64,000 nucleotides of DNA from Roseobacter sp. SK209-2-6. Lineage in GTDB: Bacteria > Pseudomonadota > Alphaproteobacteria > Rhodobacterales > Rhodobacteraceae. The notes beneath the pieces were generated by a model. That model was given only the letters and a program-made list of their open reading frames with translations, made no database searches and was not told the origin of the DNA. Below, piece after piece: positions 1 to 9,037 of this stretch. How positions within the stretch are numbered: the stretch's first letter is position 1; every line of letters begins with the position of its first letter. The stretch lies in assembly GCF_000169455.1 (NCBI RefSeq), contig NZ_AAYC01000001.1, positions 458,001 through 522,000 on the forward strand. Direction: 5' to 3'. Position numbers and translations under genes: made by a program.

Positions 1-2
1 CG

Positions 3-182
3 GAGGTGACGCTTTCGATCTGCGGTGAGCATGGCGGCAACCCCGAATCAATCGCATTTTGCCGTGAAGCAGGCTTTGATTATGTCTCCTGTTCGCCCTT
101 CCGGGTTCCCATCGTGCGACTTGCTGCCGCGCAGCTTGCAATTGGCGCCAAAACCGGAACCACAGCGCCAACATATACTTAA
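3..182 (+). CDS. ppdK: Pyruvate, phosphate dikinase, C-terminal end (partial)
   Basis: This is the last 59 codons of a gene that enters from the left edge. The frame reads [12 protein letters not shown], then [18 protein letters not shown], and ends at a TAA. These are the hallmark C-terminal motifs of PEP-utilising dikinases: CGEHGG carries the catalytic Cys of the PEP/pyruvate domain, and SCSPFRVP lies at the end of that barrel. The enzyme interconverts pyruvate, ATP and phosphate with PEP, AMP and pyrophosphate in the cytoplasm. Only the PEP-binding end is visible, so nothing can be said about the nucleotide and phosphohistidine domains or about regulation. PpdK is favoured over PpsA because the chain stops shortly after this motif, as in PPDK. 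Confidence 0.88.
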   Translation, partial: EVTLSICGEHGGNPESIAFCREAGFDYVSCSPFRVPIVRLAAAQLAIGAKTGTTAPTYT

Positions 183-361
183 AATTAAGGAAATCTTGTT
201 TTCTGCGCCGCAGCTTTTCCCCGGAACCAAAGGCGTGCCACTGACTGCGATACCTAGATGTTTGCGCCCAAACTGGACGCAGGCGGGGAAAATCGTTAAG
301 GGAGGCGGTCGTATGGGACTGGGGAGGCCCTGCGCAGATGGAAAAACAAGGACTCCTGACG

Positions 362-1009
362 ATGAAAACCCTGACCCTGGCTGCCCTATGTGCGGCGGCA
401 ACGACGGCGGGATCGATGGCTGTGGCCGATACCGGCCTGGGCGCGCTGTTCAAGCGCGAGCAATCCAGCCTCAACGCTGTTCCGCAGAACCGGCTGGCCG
501 GTCTTTTTGGGTTCAAGACGCGCAAGAACCGCCGCAATGTGACCGAAGTCACCATGAGCAAGGCCTGGTTGGCTGAGCAGCCCGCGGCGAAGGGCGATGC
601 AGAATTCGCCTGTCTGGCAGAGGCGCTCTACTTTGAGGCCCGTGGTGAAACCGTAAAAGGGCAATTCGCCGTGGCCGAGGTCATCATGAACCGGGCCAAA
701 TCGGCGCAGTTTCCGAACTCGCTCTGTAGCGTGATCAATCAGGGCACCGGGCGGCGCTATCAGTGCCAATTCACCTATACCTGTGATGGCCACGAAGAGG
801 TGATCCGCGAAAAAGCGGCCTATGCGCAGGTCGCCAAGGTTGCGCGGCTGACCATCGATGGGGCAGCGCCCAAGCTGACCGATGGCGCCACCTATTACCA
901 TACCACCGGCGTTAGCCCGCGCTGGAGCCGGAGCTTTACCAAAACCACCCGGATCGGTGTGCATCTCTTCTACCGGGATGACCGCTACACAATCGCTTCC
1001 AACGAGTAA
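362..1009 (+). CDS. SleB-type cell wall hydrolase, secreted
   Basis: The protein has 215 residues. An N-terminal signal peptide (about residues 1-23, MKTLTLAALCAAA) is followed by a basic linker and then a Hydrolase_2/SleB domain (about residues 75-210) with the family pattern CLAEALYFEARGE, VAEVIMNRAKS and CSVINQG. The Glu in EALYFEARGE is the expected catalytic acid of this lysozyme-like fold. It should cleave peptidoglycan in the periplasm, for remodelling rather than for spores. The ATG at 362 is chosen over an upstream in-frame ATG because AAGGA sits 9 nt before it and the signal peptide begins there. It stands alone between ppdK and folB. Confidence 0.85.
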   Translation: MKTLTLAALCAAATTAGSMAVADTGLGALFKREQSSLNAVPQNRLAGLFGFKTRKNRRNVTEVTMSKAWLAEQPAAKGDAEFACLAEALYFEARGETVKGQFAVAEVIMNRAKSAQFPNSLCSVINQGTGRRYQCQFTYTCDGHEEVIREKAAYAQVAKVARLTIDGAAPKLTDGATYYHTTGVSPRWSRSFTKTTRIGVHLFYRDDRYTIASNE

Positions 1010-1232
1010 GGTCCTGGGCGCTGACAGGGCTTTGCGGTCGGAGATCGATCGATTTTCGGCTGAAACCTGCGAAGTCAAAACAAGGCAGGCGGGTTCGTGG
1101 CGTCACAGAACGCCGCTTTCCGCGCCTAGCCTGGCGCAAGCAAGCCTGTTATGAGACGCTCGCGCGGGTAGGGTGATAGACCACAGCCCTATCGGGCGCC
1201 TGCCAGATCCTCGCCAGCCAAAGGCCCTCACC

Positions 1233-2150
1233 ATGTCCTCAGAAGTTCGCCTCGCATTTGAGCACCCTTCCGAAAGGTCCATTGCAACTGCACGCGGCCC
1301 TTTGGATCGAATTTCCCTGCGTGACCATATGGTCGAAGTTGAAATCGGCGCTTTTCAGGCAGAACGTGGCACCACTCAGCGGATCTGTTTCAATGTGGTG
1401 GTGGAGATCACCCCACTGCCAAAGGATCTGGATGACGATGTGGATCGCATCCTGTCCTATGATCGCGTGAGTGAGGCCATCGCTCATGAGCTAGCAGCCG
1501 AGCGGCTCAATCTTCTGGAGACCCTGGCCGAACGCGTGGCCGAACGGATCCTCTTGGAGCCACAGGCGGTGCGGGTCTTTGTTCGTATCGAGAAACTGGA
1601 TCGTGGCCCCGGTGCCCTGGGTGTTGAGATTGTGCGCTCTCAGGACCAGGTGAGCCATACGGTTGCCGAAGACGAGCCGCCACATCCACGGCTGATGTAT
1701 CTTTCCAATGCGGCCATCGACAGCGGCAATGTCTCTGCCTGGATTGATCAGATGGAATGCCGTCAGCGTCCCCTGATCCTCTGCGTGGGAGCGCATCCGC
1801 TGGAGACGCCAAAGACCGGCCATAAATGGACCCAGCGGCGGATTGACCTTTTGTCGATCGAGCAGAATGCCTGGCGTCTGGCGGCCAAAGATGACCGCTG
1901 CGTAGTGGTCGCTACCCGTACCGAATTGGACTGGGCCATGAAGAACGGCCAGATCTGCGTCTGGGCGCCCTCTAAAATTGTACTTGATGCGGTGGACGGC
2001 CCATCCGAAGCACCCACTGAATCGGTTGCATTGGCCTCCTGGTTTGCGGCAACATTCGAAGCGGGCGAGATGATTGTGATTGGCGCCGAGCTTCCTGCCA
2101 GCCCGCAGGTTCCGCTGCGCGCCGTGGATGTGGAGCAGACACAGCTGTGA
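1233..2150 (+). CDS. folB: Dihydroneopterin aldolase with a long C-terminal extension
   Basis: The first ~125 residues are FolB-like: ISLRDHMVEVEIGAF, then DRILSYDRVSEAI and LLETLAERVAERIL, the usual strand, active-site and helix pattern. FolB cleaves 7,8-dihydroneopterin to 6-hydroxymethyl-dihydropterin and glycolaldehyde in folate synthesis. The usual enzyme has about 120 residues; this one has 305. The remaining ~170 residues are not FolB. Segments such as ICVWAPSKIVLD and ESVALASWFAATF faintly resemble amino-acid-kinase-fold proteins, which is only an impression. It overlaps folP by one base (TGATG), so the two are translationally coupled. The ATG at 1233 begins just before the aldolase domain. 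Confidence 0.8.
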   Translation: MSSEVRLAFEHPSERSIATARGPLDRISLRDHMVEVEIGAFQAERGTTQRICFNVVVEITPLPKDLDDDVDRILSYDRVSEAIAHELAAERLNLLETLAERVAERILLEPQAVRVFVRIEKLDRGPGALGVEIVRSQDQVSHTVAEDEPPHPRLMYLSNAAIDSGNVSAWIDQMECRQRPLILCVGAHPLETPKTGHKWTQRRIDLLSIEQNAWRLAAKDDRCVVVATRTELDWAMKNGQICVWAPSKIVLDAVDGPSEAPTESVALASWFAATFEAGEMIVIGAELPASPQVPLRAVDVEQTQL

Positions 2151-3142
2151 TGTACTACCGGCCGCTGGTGCGGCATGGCGAGACCCGCCCTGAGGGGGCG
2201 CTGCCGCTGGTTGGCGGCGCGCTTTGGTTTTCCGAAGTGGAGCTGCTGCAACGCGAGGCTCCGCCGCGCATTGTGCCGGTCGGCCTGGTGCCAGAAGAGA
2301 TCCGTCACCGGCTGATGGCGCGTCGCGCAGCGATTGCCGGCCTCGACATGACCCGGCCCCAGATCATGGGCATCCTCAATGTCACCCCCGACAGTTTTTC
2401 CGATGGCGGTTGTCATAATGAGCACGAGGCGGCTGTGGCAGCGGCGCAGCGCATGGCGACAGAGGGGGCTTCGATCATCGATATCGGTGGTGAGAGTACT
2501 CGCCCCGGCGCGAAATTTGTCCCCGAAGATGAGGAAATCGAACGCACGGCCCCGGTGATTGCCGCCATTCGGGCCGCCTCTTCGGTGCCGGTGTCCATCG
2601 ATACCCGCAAGGCGCCGGTGGCGATGGAGGCGCTGGATGCGGGCGCGCAGCTGATCAATGATGTTTCAGGATTTACCTTTGATGCGGCACTCGCGCCGCT
2701 GGCGGCCCAGGCGGGCGCGCCGGTCTGTGTGATGCATTCGCAGGGCGATCCTGAAACCATGCAGGAGGATCCGAGATACGGAAATGTCCTGTTGGATGTC
2801 TATGATTTCCTGGAAGCACAGATCGATCGGTTGGAAGCCACAGGCGTGCCACGGGATCGCATCGTGGTGGATCCGGGCATTGGCTTTGGCAAGACTGAGG
2901 CGCATAATCTGGCACTTCTGAAAGGGCTTAGCCTGTTTCACGCGCTTGGTTGCCCGATCCTTTTGGGTGTCTCGCGCAAGCGTTTCATTGGCGAGATCGG
3001 GCAAGAGCCGCAGGCAGACAAGCGCGCACCGGGTTCCATTGCGGTGGCTCTGGCGGGTGTGGCCAAGGGCGTGCAGATCCTGCGGGTGCATGATGTGGCG
3101 GAAACTGCGCAGGCGCTGCGCCTCTGGCAGGCGATCCGCTGA
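2150..3142 (+). CDS. folP: Dihydropteroate synthase
   Basis: The enzyme condenses 6-hydroxymethyl-dihydropterin pyrophosphate with p-aminobenzoate to give dihydropteroate; it is the sulfonamide target. Signatures are clear: MGILNVTPDSFSDGG (pterin-binding loop 1), DIGGESTRPGA (loop 2), VSIDTRK, NDVSGF, DPGIGFGKT and LGVSRKRFIG near the C-terminus. The protein has 330 residues, longer than many FolPs because of ~65 N-terminal residues before the barrel. A GTG at 2147 and an ATG at 2150 are both possible; the ATG overlapping the folB stop is preferred. glmM, which often follows folP in other bacteria, is not here; exporter genes on the opposite strand follow. Confidence 0.93.
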   Translation: MYYRPLVRHGETRPEGALPLVGGALWFSEVELLQREAPPRIVPVGLVPEEIRHRLMARRAAIAGLDMTRPQIMGILNVTPDSFSDGGCHNEHEAAVAAAQRMATEGASIIDIGGESTRPGAKFVPEDEEIERTAPVIAAIRAASSVPVSIDTRKAPVAMEALDAGAQLINDVSGFTFDAALAPLAAQAGAPVCVMHSQGDPETMQEDPRYGNVLLDVYDFLEAQIDRLEATGVPRDRIVVDPGIGFGKTEAHNLALLKGLSLFHALGCPILLGVSRKRFIGEIGQEPQADKRAPGSIAVALAGVAKGVQILRVHDVAETAQALRLWQAIR

Positions 3143-3162
3143 GAACAAGCTGAAAAGCGCTA

Positions 3163-3226
3163 GCCCGCCGAGGGCGGGCAGCCCCCGTCCGCCCCCATGG
3201 GCGGGGGCTTTGCCCCCCCCGCGGAC
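3163..3226. terminator. Nested GC-rich inverted repeats between convergent genes
   Basis: The 110-base gap between folP and the convergent exporter holds several perfect stems: GCCCGCC/GGCGGGC (3163-3179, 3-nt loop), CCGCCC/GGGCGG (3189-3204, loop CCAT), GGGGGC/GCCCCC around a TTT loop, and an outer GTCCGC/GCGGAC. No good U-tract follows any stem, so it may be a factor-dependent barrier or an interspersed repeat rather than a classical intrinsic terminator. Confidence 0.5.
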
Positions 3227-3252
3227 AGGTGCAGCCCTCCTGTCCCGGTGCT

Positions 3253-4164
3253 CTAGCGGGGCTTTCCTTTAGTGAACAAGCGGGTCAGCGCTCCGAACTG
3301 GCTGATGCAAAGCCCACCCAGGATCAGCCCCATGGCCAGCAACATTGAGGCGGGGAGTTCCTCACCCAGGAAGACTGCGCCCAGAACCACGGCCCAGACC
3401 GGTACCTGGTAATTGGTGAGGGTCATAAAGGTCGGCCCTGCCTCACGCACCACGATGACCCGCAAGAGGTTGGCCGCCGCAGTCGGGATCAACCCGAGAA
3501 TGGCCACCAGCGCCAGGGTCTGGCTGTCCGGCATCTGCGGCGGGCCCTCGGTGCCCCAGGCGGCGGGAAGGATGACAAAACTGCCGATCACCAGAAACAC
3601 TGCCGCCAGCCCAACCGGATCCGCAGGTGGTAGCCGCCTGGTCAGGATTGAGCTGCAGGCGTAGCAGGCCGCCGCCGAAAGACAGGCTAGGCGGCCCAAG
3701 GTCTCCAGTTCTGACGAAGAACTCTCAAAAGCCTTGCCACCGATCAGCAGCGCCACCCCCAGAAAGCCGATGAGAAACCCGATCGCCCGGCGCAACACCA
3801 TGCGCTCCCCCGGAATGAAGAGATGCGCCAGCGGCAGCACCATCAGCGGGATTGCCGCCATGCTGAGCCCGGTAAAGCCCGAAGAAACATGCTGCTGCCC
3901 CCAGTTGATCAACATGAAAGGCAGGGCGGTGCTGAAGATGCCGATCAGGATCAGGGAGGGGTAGTCGCTCTCCTCTTTGAAGAGTTTGAACCCGCGCCAG
4001 CCCCAGATGAGGCACAGGAGCAGTGCGGCAAAGCCAATCCGCCCGGCGGCCAGCCAGAATGGCGTCATGCCTTCCAGCGCGAGTTTGATCAGCAGGAAGG
4101 TGCCACCCCAGACAAAGCCCAGGGTGGCAATCATCAGCCAGTATTTCCCCATCTTCTCCGGCAT
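3253..4164 (-). CDS. EamA/DMT-family transporter
   Basis: The protein has 303 residues with about ten hydrophobic segments arranged as two EamA repeats, the drug/metabolite transporter architecture. The family exports small metabolites, often amino acids or their analogues, from the inner membrane by proton exchange; the substrate cannot be read from sequence. N-terminal GFVWGGTFLLIKLALEG and the second-repeat VPVWAVVLGAVFLGE are typical. The ATG at 4164 has GGGGAG five bases upstream; a GTG three bases earlier would sit too close to it. It is closely similar in plan and wording to the next gene upstream (4258-5169), which suggests tandem duplication. Confidence 0.85.
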   Translation of the reverse strand: MPEKMGKYWLMIATLGFVWGGTFLLIKLALEGMTPFWLAAGRIGFAALLLCLIWGWRGFKLFKEESDYPSLILIGIFSTALPFMLINWGQQHVSSGFTGLSMAAIPLMVLPLAHLFIPGERMVLRRAIGFLIGFLGVALLIGGKAFESSSSELETLGRLACLSAAACYACSSILTRRLPPADPVGLAAVFLVIGSFVILPAAWGTEGPPQMPDSQTLALVAILGLIPTAAANLLRVIVVREAGPTFMTLTNYQVPVWAVVLGAVFLGEELPASMLLAMGLILGGLCISQFGALTRLFTKGKPR

Positions 4165-4257
4165 CACATCTCCCCTTTGATCCGAAGGGCAGATGATCCT
4201 TCTAATGTACTGGCGTCAATCGCAAAGGCTTCGCCCATCAGCGAAGCATCCCAATTT

Positions 4258-5169
4258 TCAGGGTCTCTGCCGGTGGGCTGGTGCCCGGCTGAGGAGTAGG
4301 CCGCCAAGGATCAACAAAAGGGCAGCAAAAAGCTGCGGTGGCAGGACCTCATTCAGCAGGACCGCGCCAAAGAAGACGGACCAGACCGGGACCTGATAGT
4401 TCACGGTCGACAGAAATCCGGGGCCGGCGCTGCGGGCAACCTGCACCAGCAGCACCTGCGCCAGCGCGGTTGGCACAAGGCCAAGATAGAGCACCGCCCA
4501 AAGCGATCTGCCTTCGGGCAGCGCTGGCAGGCCTTCCTGCCAGAGCGCCATGGGCACGATCATCGCCGCACCACAGCTGAGGGCCGCAGCGGAGAGCGAC
4601 AGGAGGTTCACCGTGGGGCAAAGCCGGGTGATGATCGAGCCAATGGCATAACAGAGTGCCGCGCCAAGGCAGGCCAGGCGTGCCAGTGATTCAAAATCGC
4701 TGCCAGCCGAGGCAAAAGCCTTGGTGCCAATCAGGGTGACAACACCTGCAAAACCGATGAGAAAGCTGAAGGTGCGGCGCAGGGTCATGCGCTCGCCGGG
4801 CACCAGGAGATGCGCCAGCGGTAGCACAAACAAAGGCACCACAGCCATACAGACTCCGGCAAAGCCACTGGCCACATAGGTCTGTCCCCAGCTGAGCAGC
4901 GTAAAGGGTAGGGCATTGGTGAAGAACCCCATGCCCAGGGCGCAGAGCCAGATCAGTCGCCCTTCGCGGCTATCGATCCGGGGCAGGCCGATGCCCATCA
5001 CCATCACGATCAACAAGAGAGCAGCAGCACCCAAGGTGATGCGGGCTGCCGCAATGCTGACAGGACCCAGCCCTTCCAGCGCGAGTGTGACCGCCATGAA
5101 AGAGGAGCCCCAGATCAGGCCCAGAATGATCAGTTTGATCCAATTGGCGGCGCCGGGGGAAGTTGTCAT
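4258..5169 (-). CDS. EamA/DMT-family transporter, tandem paralogue
   Basis: This 303-residue protein also has ten predicted membrane segments and two EamA halves. Shared phrases with its neighbour at 3253-4164 include the opening GLIWGSSFMAVTLALEG, LPLAHLLVPGERMTLRR and NYQVPVWSVFFGAVLL, so the pair very likely arose by local duplication. The start at 5169 is preferred over an in-frame ATG eight codons upstream because AAGGAAG lies at a normal distance before it. The two genes are 93 bases apart on the same strand and could be cotranscribed. The substrate is unknown. Confidence 0.85.
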   Translation of the reverse strand: MTTSPGAANWIKLIILGLIWGSSFMAVTLALEGLGPVSIAAARITLGAAALLLIVMVMGIGLPRIDSREGRLIWLCALGMGFFTNALPFTLLSWGQTYVASGFAGVCMAVVPLFVLPLAHLLVPGERMTLRRTFSFLIGFAGVVTLIGTKAFASAGSDFESLARLACLGAALCYAIGSIITRLCPTVNLLSLSAAALSCGAAMIVPMALWQEGLPALPEGRSLWAVLYLGLVPTALAQVLLVQVARSAGPGFLSTVNYQVPVWSVFFGAVLLNEVLPPQLFAALLLILGGLLLSRAPAHRQRP

Positions 5170-5195
5170 TTGGTTCTTCCTTTTGAAAATCAATT

Positions 5196-5825
5196 TCAGG
5201 AAAGTGAGATGCCTAAGGCAACTGCAATCTGGACGGCGACAATGAATAAAGCGGCAGTTTTGAGGCGAGGAAGGACACGACTTAGGATGCTTCTGCTCTG
5301 TTTGGGAGCTGCAGGTAGGTCAATCGCCTGATTTGTTGGCCCGAACCGAAAACACCTACTCTGTACGGTGGAGCCCTCTTTTTCAAACAGGCGGGCGGAG
5401 GCCTGGTTTGGAGCCCAGATCGTCGCGGTCAAGTTACTCCAGCGGTTTTCTATTGCGAGCTGCTTAACGTGGTTAAGCAATTGGCTTGCTACGCCCTGTT
5501 TGCGAAACTCGGGCAAGACGAAAATATCTGAAATGACACAAAGTGGTAGTTCTTGCTGTCGATCAAGGGCGTGCCGGCTAAGCTGTACGTAGCCTGCGAA
5601 AGTTCCATCTACCTCAGCGACAAAAATATTTGGGCTTTGCGCTAGCTGCTCACCCGTCTCTTCGACAAATGATTCGTCAATCGAAGGGGCGATCAATGCT
5701 TTGTGCATATTTTTAGGGAAGGCAAATGGTTGTTTCGACCTGTGCGTTTCGTATGTTGAAACACTGCATTCCAGAATTTTCTCTTTCAAAGCATAGGGCG
5801 AATTTTTAATGACGACTTCTTTCAA
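5196..5825 (-). CDS. GNAT acetyltransferase with a C-terminal membrane anchor
   Basis: The protein has 209 residues. The central part (about 55-160) is a GNAT fold: FVAEVDGTFAGYVQL, then ISDIFVLPEFRKQGVASQLL, the acetyl-CoA-binding motif A (R/Q-x-x-G-x-A type), and ASARLFEKEGS for motif B. About 20 hydrophobic residues end the chain (LKTAALFIVAVQIAVALGISL), a likely single membrane anchor, which is unusual for GNATs. It starts with TTG at 5825, with AGGA at a good distance and no internal ATG before the domain. Base composition looks less GC-rich than the flanking genes, consistent with lateral acquisition. The acetyl acceptor is unknown. Confidence 0.72.
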   Translation of the reverse strand: MKEVVIKNSPYALKEKILECSVSTYETHRSKQPFAFPKNMHKALIAPSIDESFVEETGEQLAQSPNIFVAEVDGTFAGYVQLSRHALDRQQELPLCVISDIFVLPEFRKQGVASQLLNHVKQLAIENRWSNLTATIWAPNQASARLFEKEGSTVQSRCFRFGPTNQAIDLPAAPKQSRSILSRVLPRLKTAALFIVAVQIAVALGISLS

Positions 5826-5851
5826 TGAGAGAATCCTAAACTACCCTTAAG

Positions 5852-5881
5852 AAAAAAGGCGCCCCAAATGCTTGGAGCGCC
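5852..5881 (-). terminator. Intrinsic terminator of ilvC
   Basis: Read on the minus strand, a 10-bp stem with one G-U pair (GGCGCUCCAA/UUGGGGCGCC) closes a 4-nt loop and is followed by six U. It lies 38 bases past the ilvC stop. Confidence 0.85.
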
Positions 5882-5918
5882 CTGCAGAGAAAAGGCTGCG
5901 GCGAGTGCCGCGGGCGCC

Positions 5919-7034
<1,116 letters not shown>

Positions 7035-7086
7035 TCAGGAAAATTTGCGGTATTCATTCGCCAGCTCATGGGATAGCATCACTTTC

Positions 7087-7542
7087 ATGCTTGATGATCT
7101 CGATAGACGCATACTCCGCCGCCTGCAAAGCGACCCCGACCAGTCGATTCCCGAATTGGCCGAAGATCTGGCGCTGACCCCGTCGCGCCTGTCGCGGCGG
7201 CTGGAGAAGCTGCGCGAGGGCGGCGTGCTCCTCGGCAGCCGCGCGCAGATCGACTGGCGCGCCCTTGGCTATGCGGTGGAGGTCTCCCTGCGCGTCACAC
7301 TGGATAAGACCAACCCACGCGCCTTTGATGAGTTCATTTCCGGGGCACGTGATATCCCCGAAGTGCTGGAGATTCAGACCTTCCTGGGTCAGGTCGACGT
7401 GCGCCTGTCGGTGATTGCCCGCGATATGGGGCACTACCAGCAGATCTACCGCACCCAGATCCTGACCCTGCCGCATATTGCCGATATCGAGGCCCTGATG
7501 CATGTGGCGCGGATCAAATCCAACGAGATGCTGCCGATATGA
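7087..7542 (+). CDS. Lrp/AsnC-family regulator (first of a pair)
   Basis: The protein has 151 residues: an N-terminal winged helix-turn-helix (residues 1-60, LDDLDRRILRRLQ then LAEDLALTPSRLSRRLEKL) and a C-terminal RAM ligand-binding domain (about 65-145). Lrp-type proteins form octamers or larger rings and respond to amino acids. The ATG at 7087 starts right at the conserved helix; upstream in-frame codons extend into the ilvC promoter region and are unlikely. It overlaps the next Lrp gene by four bases and diverges from ilvC, 145 bases between starts, making ilvC and self-regulation the obvious candidates. Confidence 0.88.
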   Translation: MLDDLDRRILRRLQSDPDQSIPELAEDLALTPSRLSRRLEKLREGGVLLGSRAQIDWRALGYAVEVSLRVTLDKTNPRAFDEFISGARDIPEVLEIQTFLGQVDVRLSVIARDMGHYQQIYRTQILTLPHIADIEALMHVARIKSNEMLPI

Positions 7543-7997
7543 CTGATCTGGACGAGATCGATTTTGCCCTCCTGCGGGCGCTGGCCCAGGATGCGGGTCA
7601 AAGTGCCGGTGCTCTGGGGCGGGAATTTGGCCTCAGCCAGCCCGCCGCCTGGCGCCGGATCAAGAGGCTGCAGGAGAGCGGCATTATTGCGGGCCGCAAG
7701 CTGGATCTGGACGCAGAGAAGCTGGGCTTTGGCGTGACCGTCTTTCTAGGCGTGAAGCTAGCCACAAAAGGACGTGTTTCACTGGAGGATTTTGAACGCG
7801 CCGTGACCGCGATCCCCGAGGTGCAGACGGTGGAGCATGTCCTGGGTATGTATGACTACCGGCTGCGGGTGGTGGCGCGGGATATTTCCGATTTCGAACG
7901 CGTCCTGCGTCGCCGGGTGATGACCCTGCCCGGAGTGGGCTCGGTTGATGCCAATGTTCTGTTGAGCGAAGAACGCCGCCCCGGCCCGCTGGGGTGA
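7539..7997 (+). CDS. Lrp/AsnC-family regulator (second of a pair)
   Basis: The protein has 152 residues with the same two-domain plan: LDEIDFALLRALAQD and FGLSQPAAWRRIKRLQ form the helix-turn-helix, followed by a RAM domain with VEHVLGMYDYRLRVVARD. It starts inside the stop of the preceding gene (ATGA overlap), so translation is coupled and the two products are likely made in equal amounts, possibly as a hetero-oligomer. The two proteins are similar only at family level, so the pair is old rather than a fresh duplication. The effector is unknown. Confidence 0.87.
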   Translation: MTDLDEIDFALLRALAQDAGQSAGALGREFGLSQPAAWRRIKRLQESGIIAGRKLDLDAEKLGFGVTVFLGVKLATKGRVSLEDFERAVTAIPEVQTVEHVLGMYDYRLRVVARDISDFERVLRRRVMTLPGVGSVDANVLLSEERRPGPLG

Positions 7998-8053
7998 TTT
8001 CTGGAATAGTGTCAGTTGTTTTTTGAGGTGTTGGTTTGAAACGCGAAGAAGCA

Positions 8054-8773
8054 ATGCCGCTAGAGGCAAAGCTGCCCCCGGATCATGAATTCGCAGAGCT
8101 GATTGCTGAGGCCTATCAGGTCTTTGCCTGTGAGAAGCCGACAGATACAGGCGTTTGCGATTGCTGCATGGATCGCAAGATACGGAAGCACTTCTTTGAT
8201 CCTGACATTGAGGCGATGCCTTTGCACTATCTGCAAGACTGGTATTTCGGGGATACTGGTACAGAGTTCACACAGCACACTTGGCGCTACCTGCTGCCGC
8301 GGGTTCTAGAGGTGCTCGCTTCTGGAGAAACCCTGTCGGGAATTGGGGTTGAAGTGAGTTTGAAACGATTCCCCACCGGTGTGCGGGAAAACTGGAAGCG
8401 GAATGAGTGGTCGGTTCTGGACCGGTTCCAGCGTATGTATTTGCATCGGGCAGCGATAGATAAGGAAGATGAACTCGACGGTGTCCTATGCATGTTCGGC
8501 ATCGCAGGCTGGCCGCTTGCCAGTTTGTTTGATCAGGTCTTGGAAATGCCTCCTCAGATACTGGCAGAGCGGCTCTGGAGCGATTGGTGCCGGTTCAATA
8601 CCCCGGGTGTGTGGGTGGGTGCTTTCTGGAGCAAAAAACAGGAGGCTGAGGTTTATTCGTTTTACCGGTCCAGGGAACTGCTTCAGAGAATGTCAGATCT
8701 TGCATTTGATCCTCAAACGCCTCCGGAACTGGCAGACAAGGCCTTGGCGGTGGCTGCAGTGATAGAGGGCTAA
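8054..8773 (+). CDS. Conserved-looking protein of unknown function
   Basis: A 239-residue soluble protein that I do not recognise. It has no signal peptide or membrane segment. A Cys cluster near the N-terminus (VFACEKPTDTGVCDCCMD, four Cys within about 15 residues) could bind a metal. The rest is rich in aromatic residues and Trp (QDWYFGD, HTWRYLLPR, WSDWCRF, WVGAFWSKK) and looks mostly helical. The ATG at 8054 is preferred to a TTG six codons earlier. It follows the Lrp pair by 56 bases on the same strand, so it might belong to that transcript, but nothing in the sequence says what it does. Confidence 0.6.
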   Translation: MPLEAKLPPDHEFAELIAEAYQVFACEKPTDTGVCDCCMDRKIRKHFFDPDIEAMPLHYLQDWYFGDTGTEFTQHTWRYLLPRVLEVLASGETLSGIGVEVSLKRFPTGVRENWKRNEWSVLDRFQRMYLHRAAIDKEDELDGVLCMFGIAGWPLASLFDQVLEMPPQILAERLWSDWCRFNTPGVWVGAFWSKKQEAEVYSFYRSRELLQRMSDLAFDPQTPPELADKALAVAAVIEG

Positions 8774-9037
8774 AGCAGATGTGGCTCAATCTGCTTTTGC
8801 AGGATCCCGCGTCTTTGAGAGCCCATCACGGCTGCTTGCACCCTGAACACCAGGTGATCAAGAAACCTTCGTAGCAGATCGGAAACAAGATTGACGGATT
8901 TGCAGGTCCCTTCTGTCGGTTCAGCGCTATCCTTAATGCACGGGATCGCCAGTATCGGCCTTCGCGGAACGGACGGTGGCGGTATGCACAGGTGGACCGA
9001 TCCGCAGGAAACACAAAGGCAAGGGAGGCCTTCTGAG

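Noticed and set aside
7087-7997. The Lrp-like pair as siroheme decarboxylases (AhbA/AhbB or NirD/L/G/H)
   Set aside because: Those also occur as adjacent AsnC-like genes, but both proteins here have ordinary Lrp ligand domains and there are no heme genes nearby.
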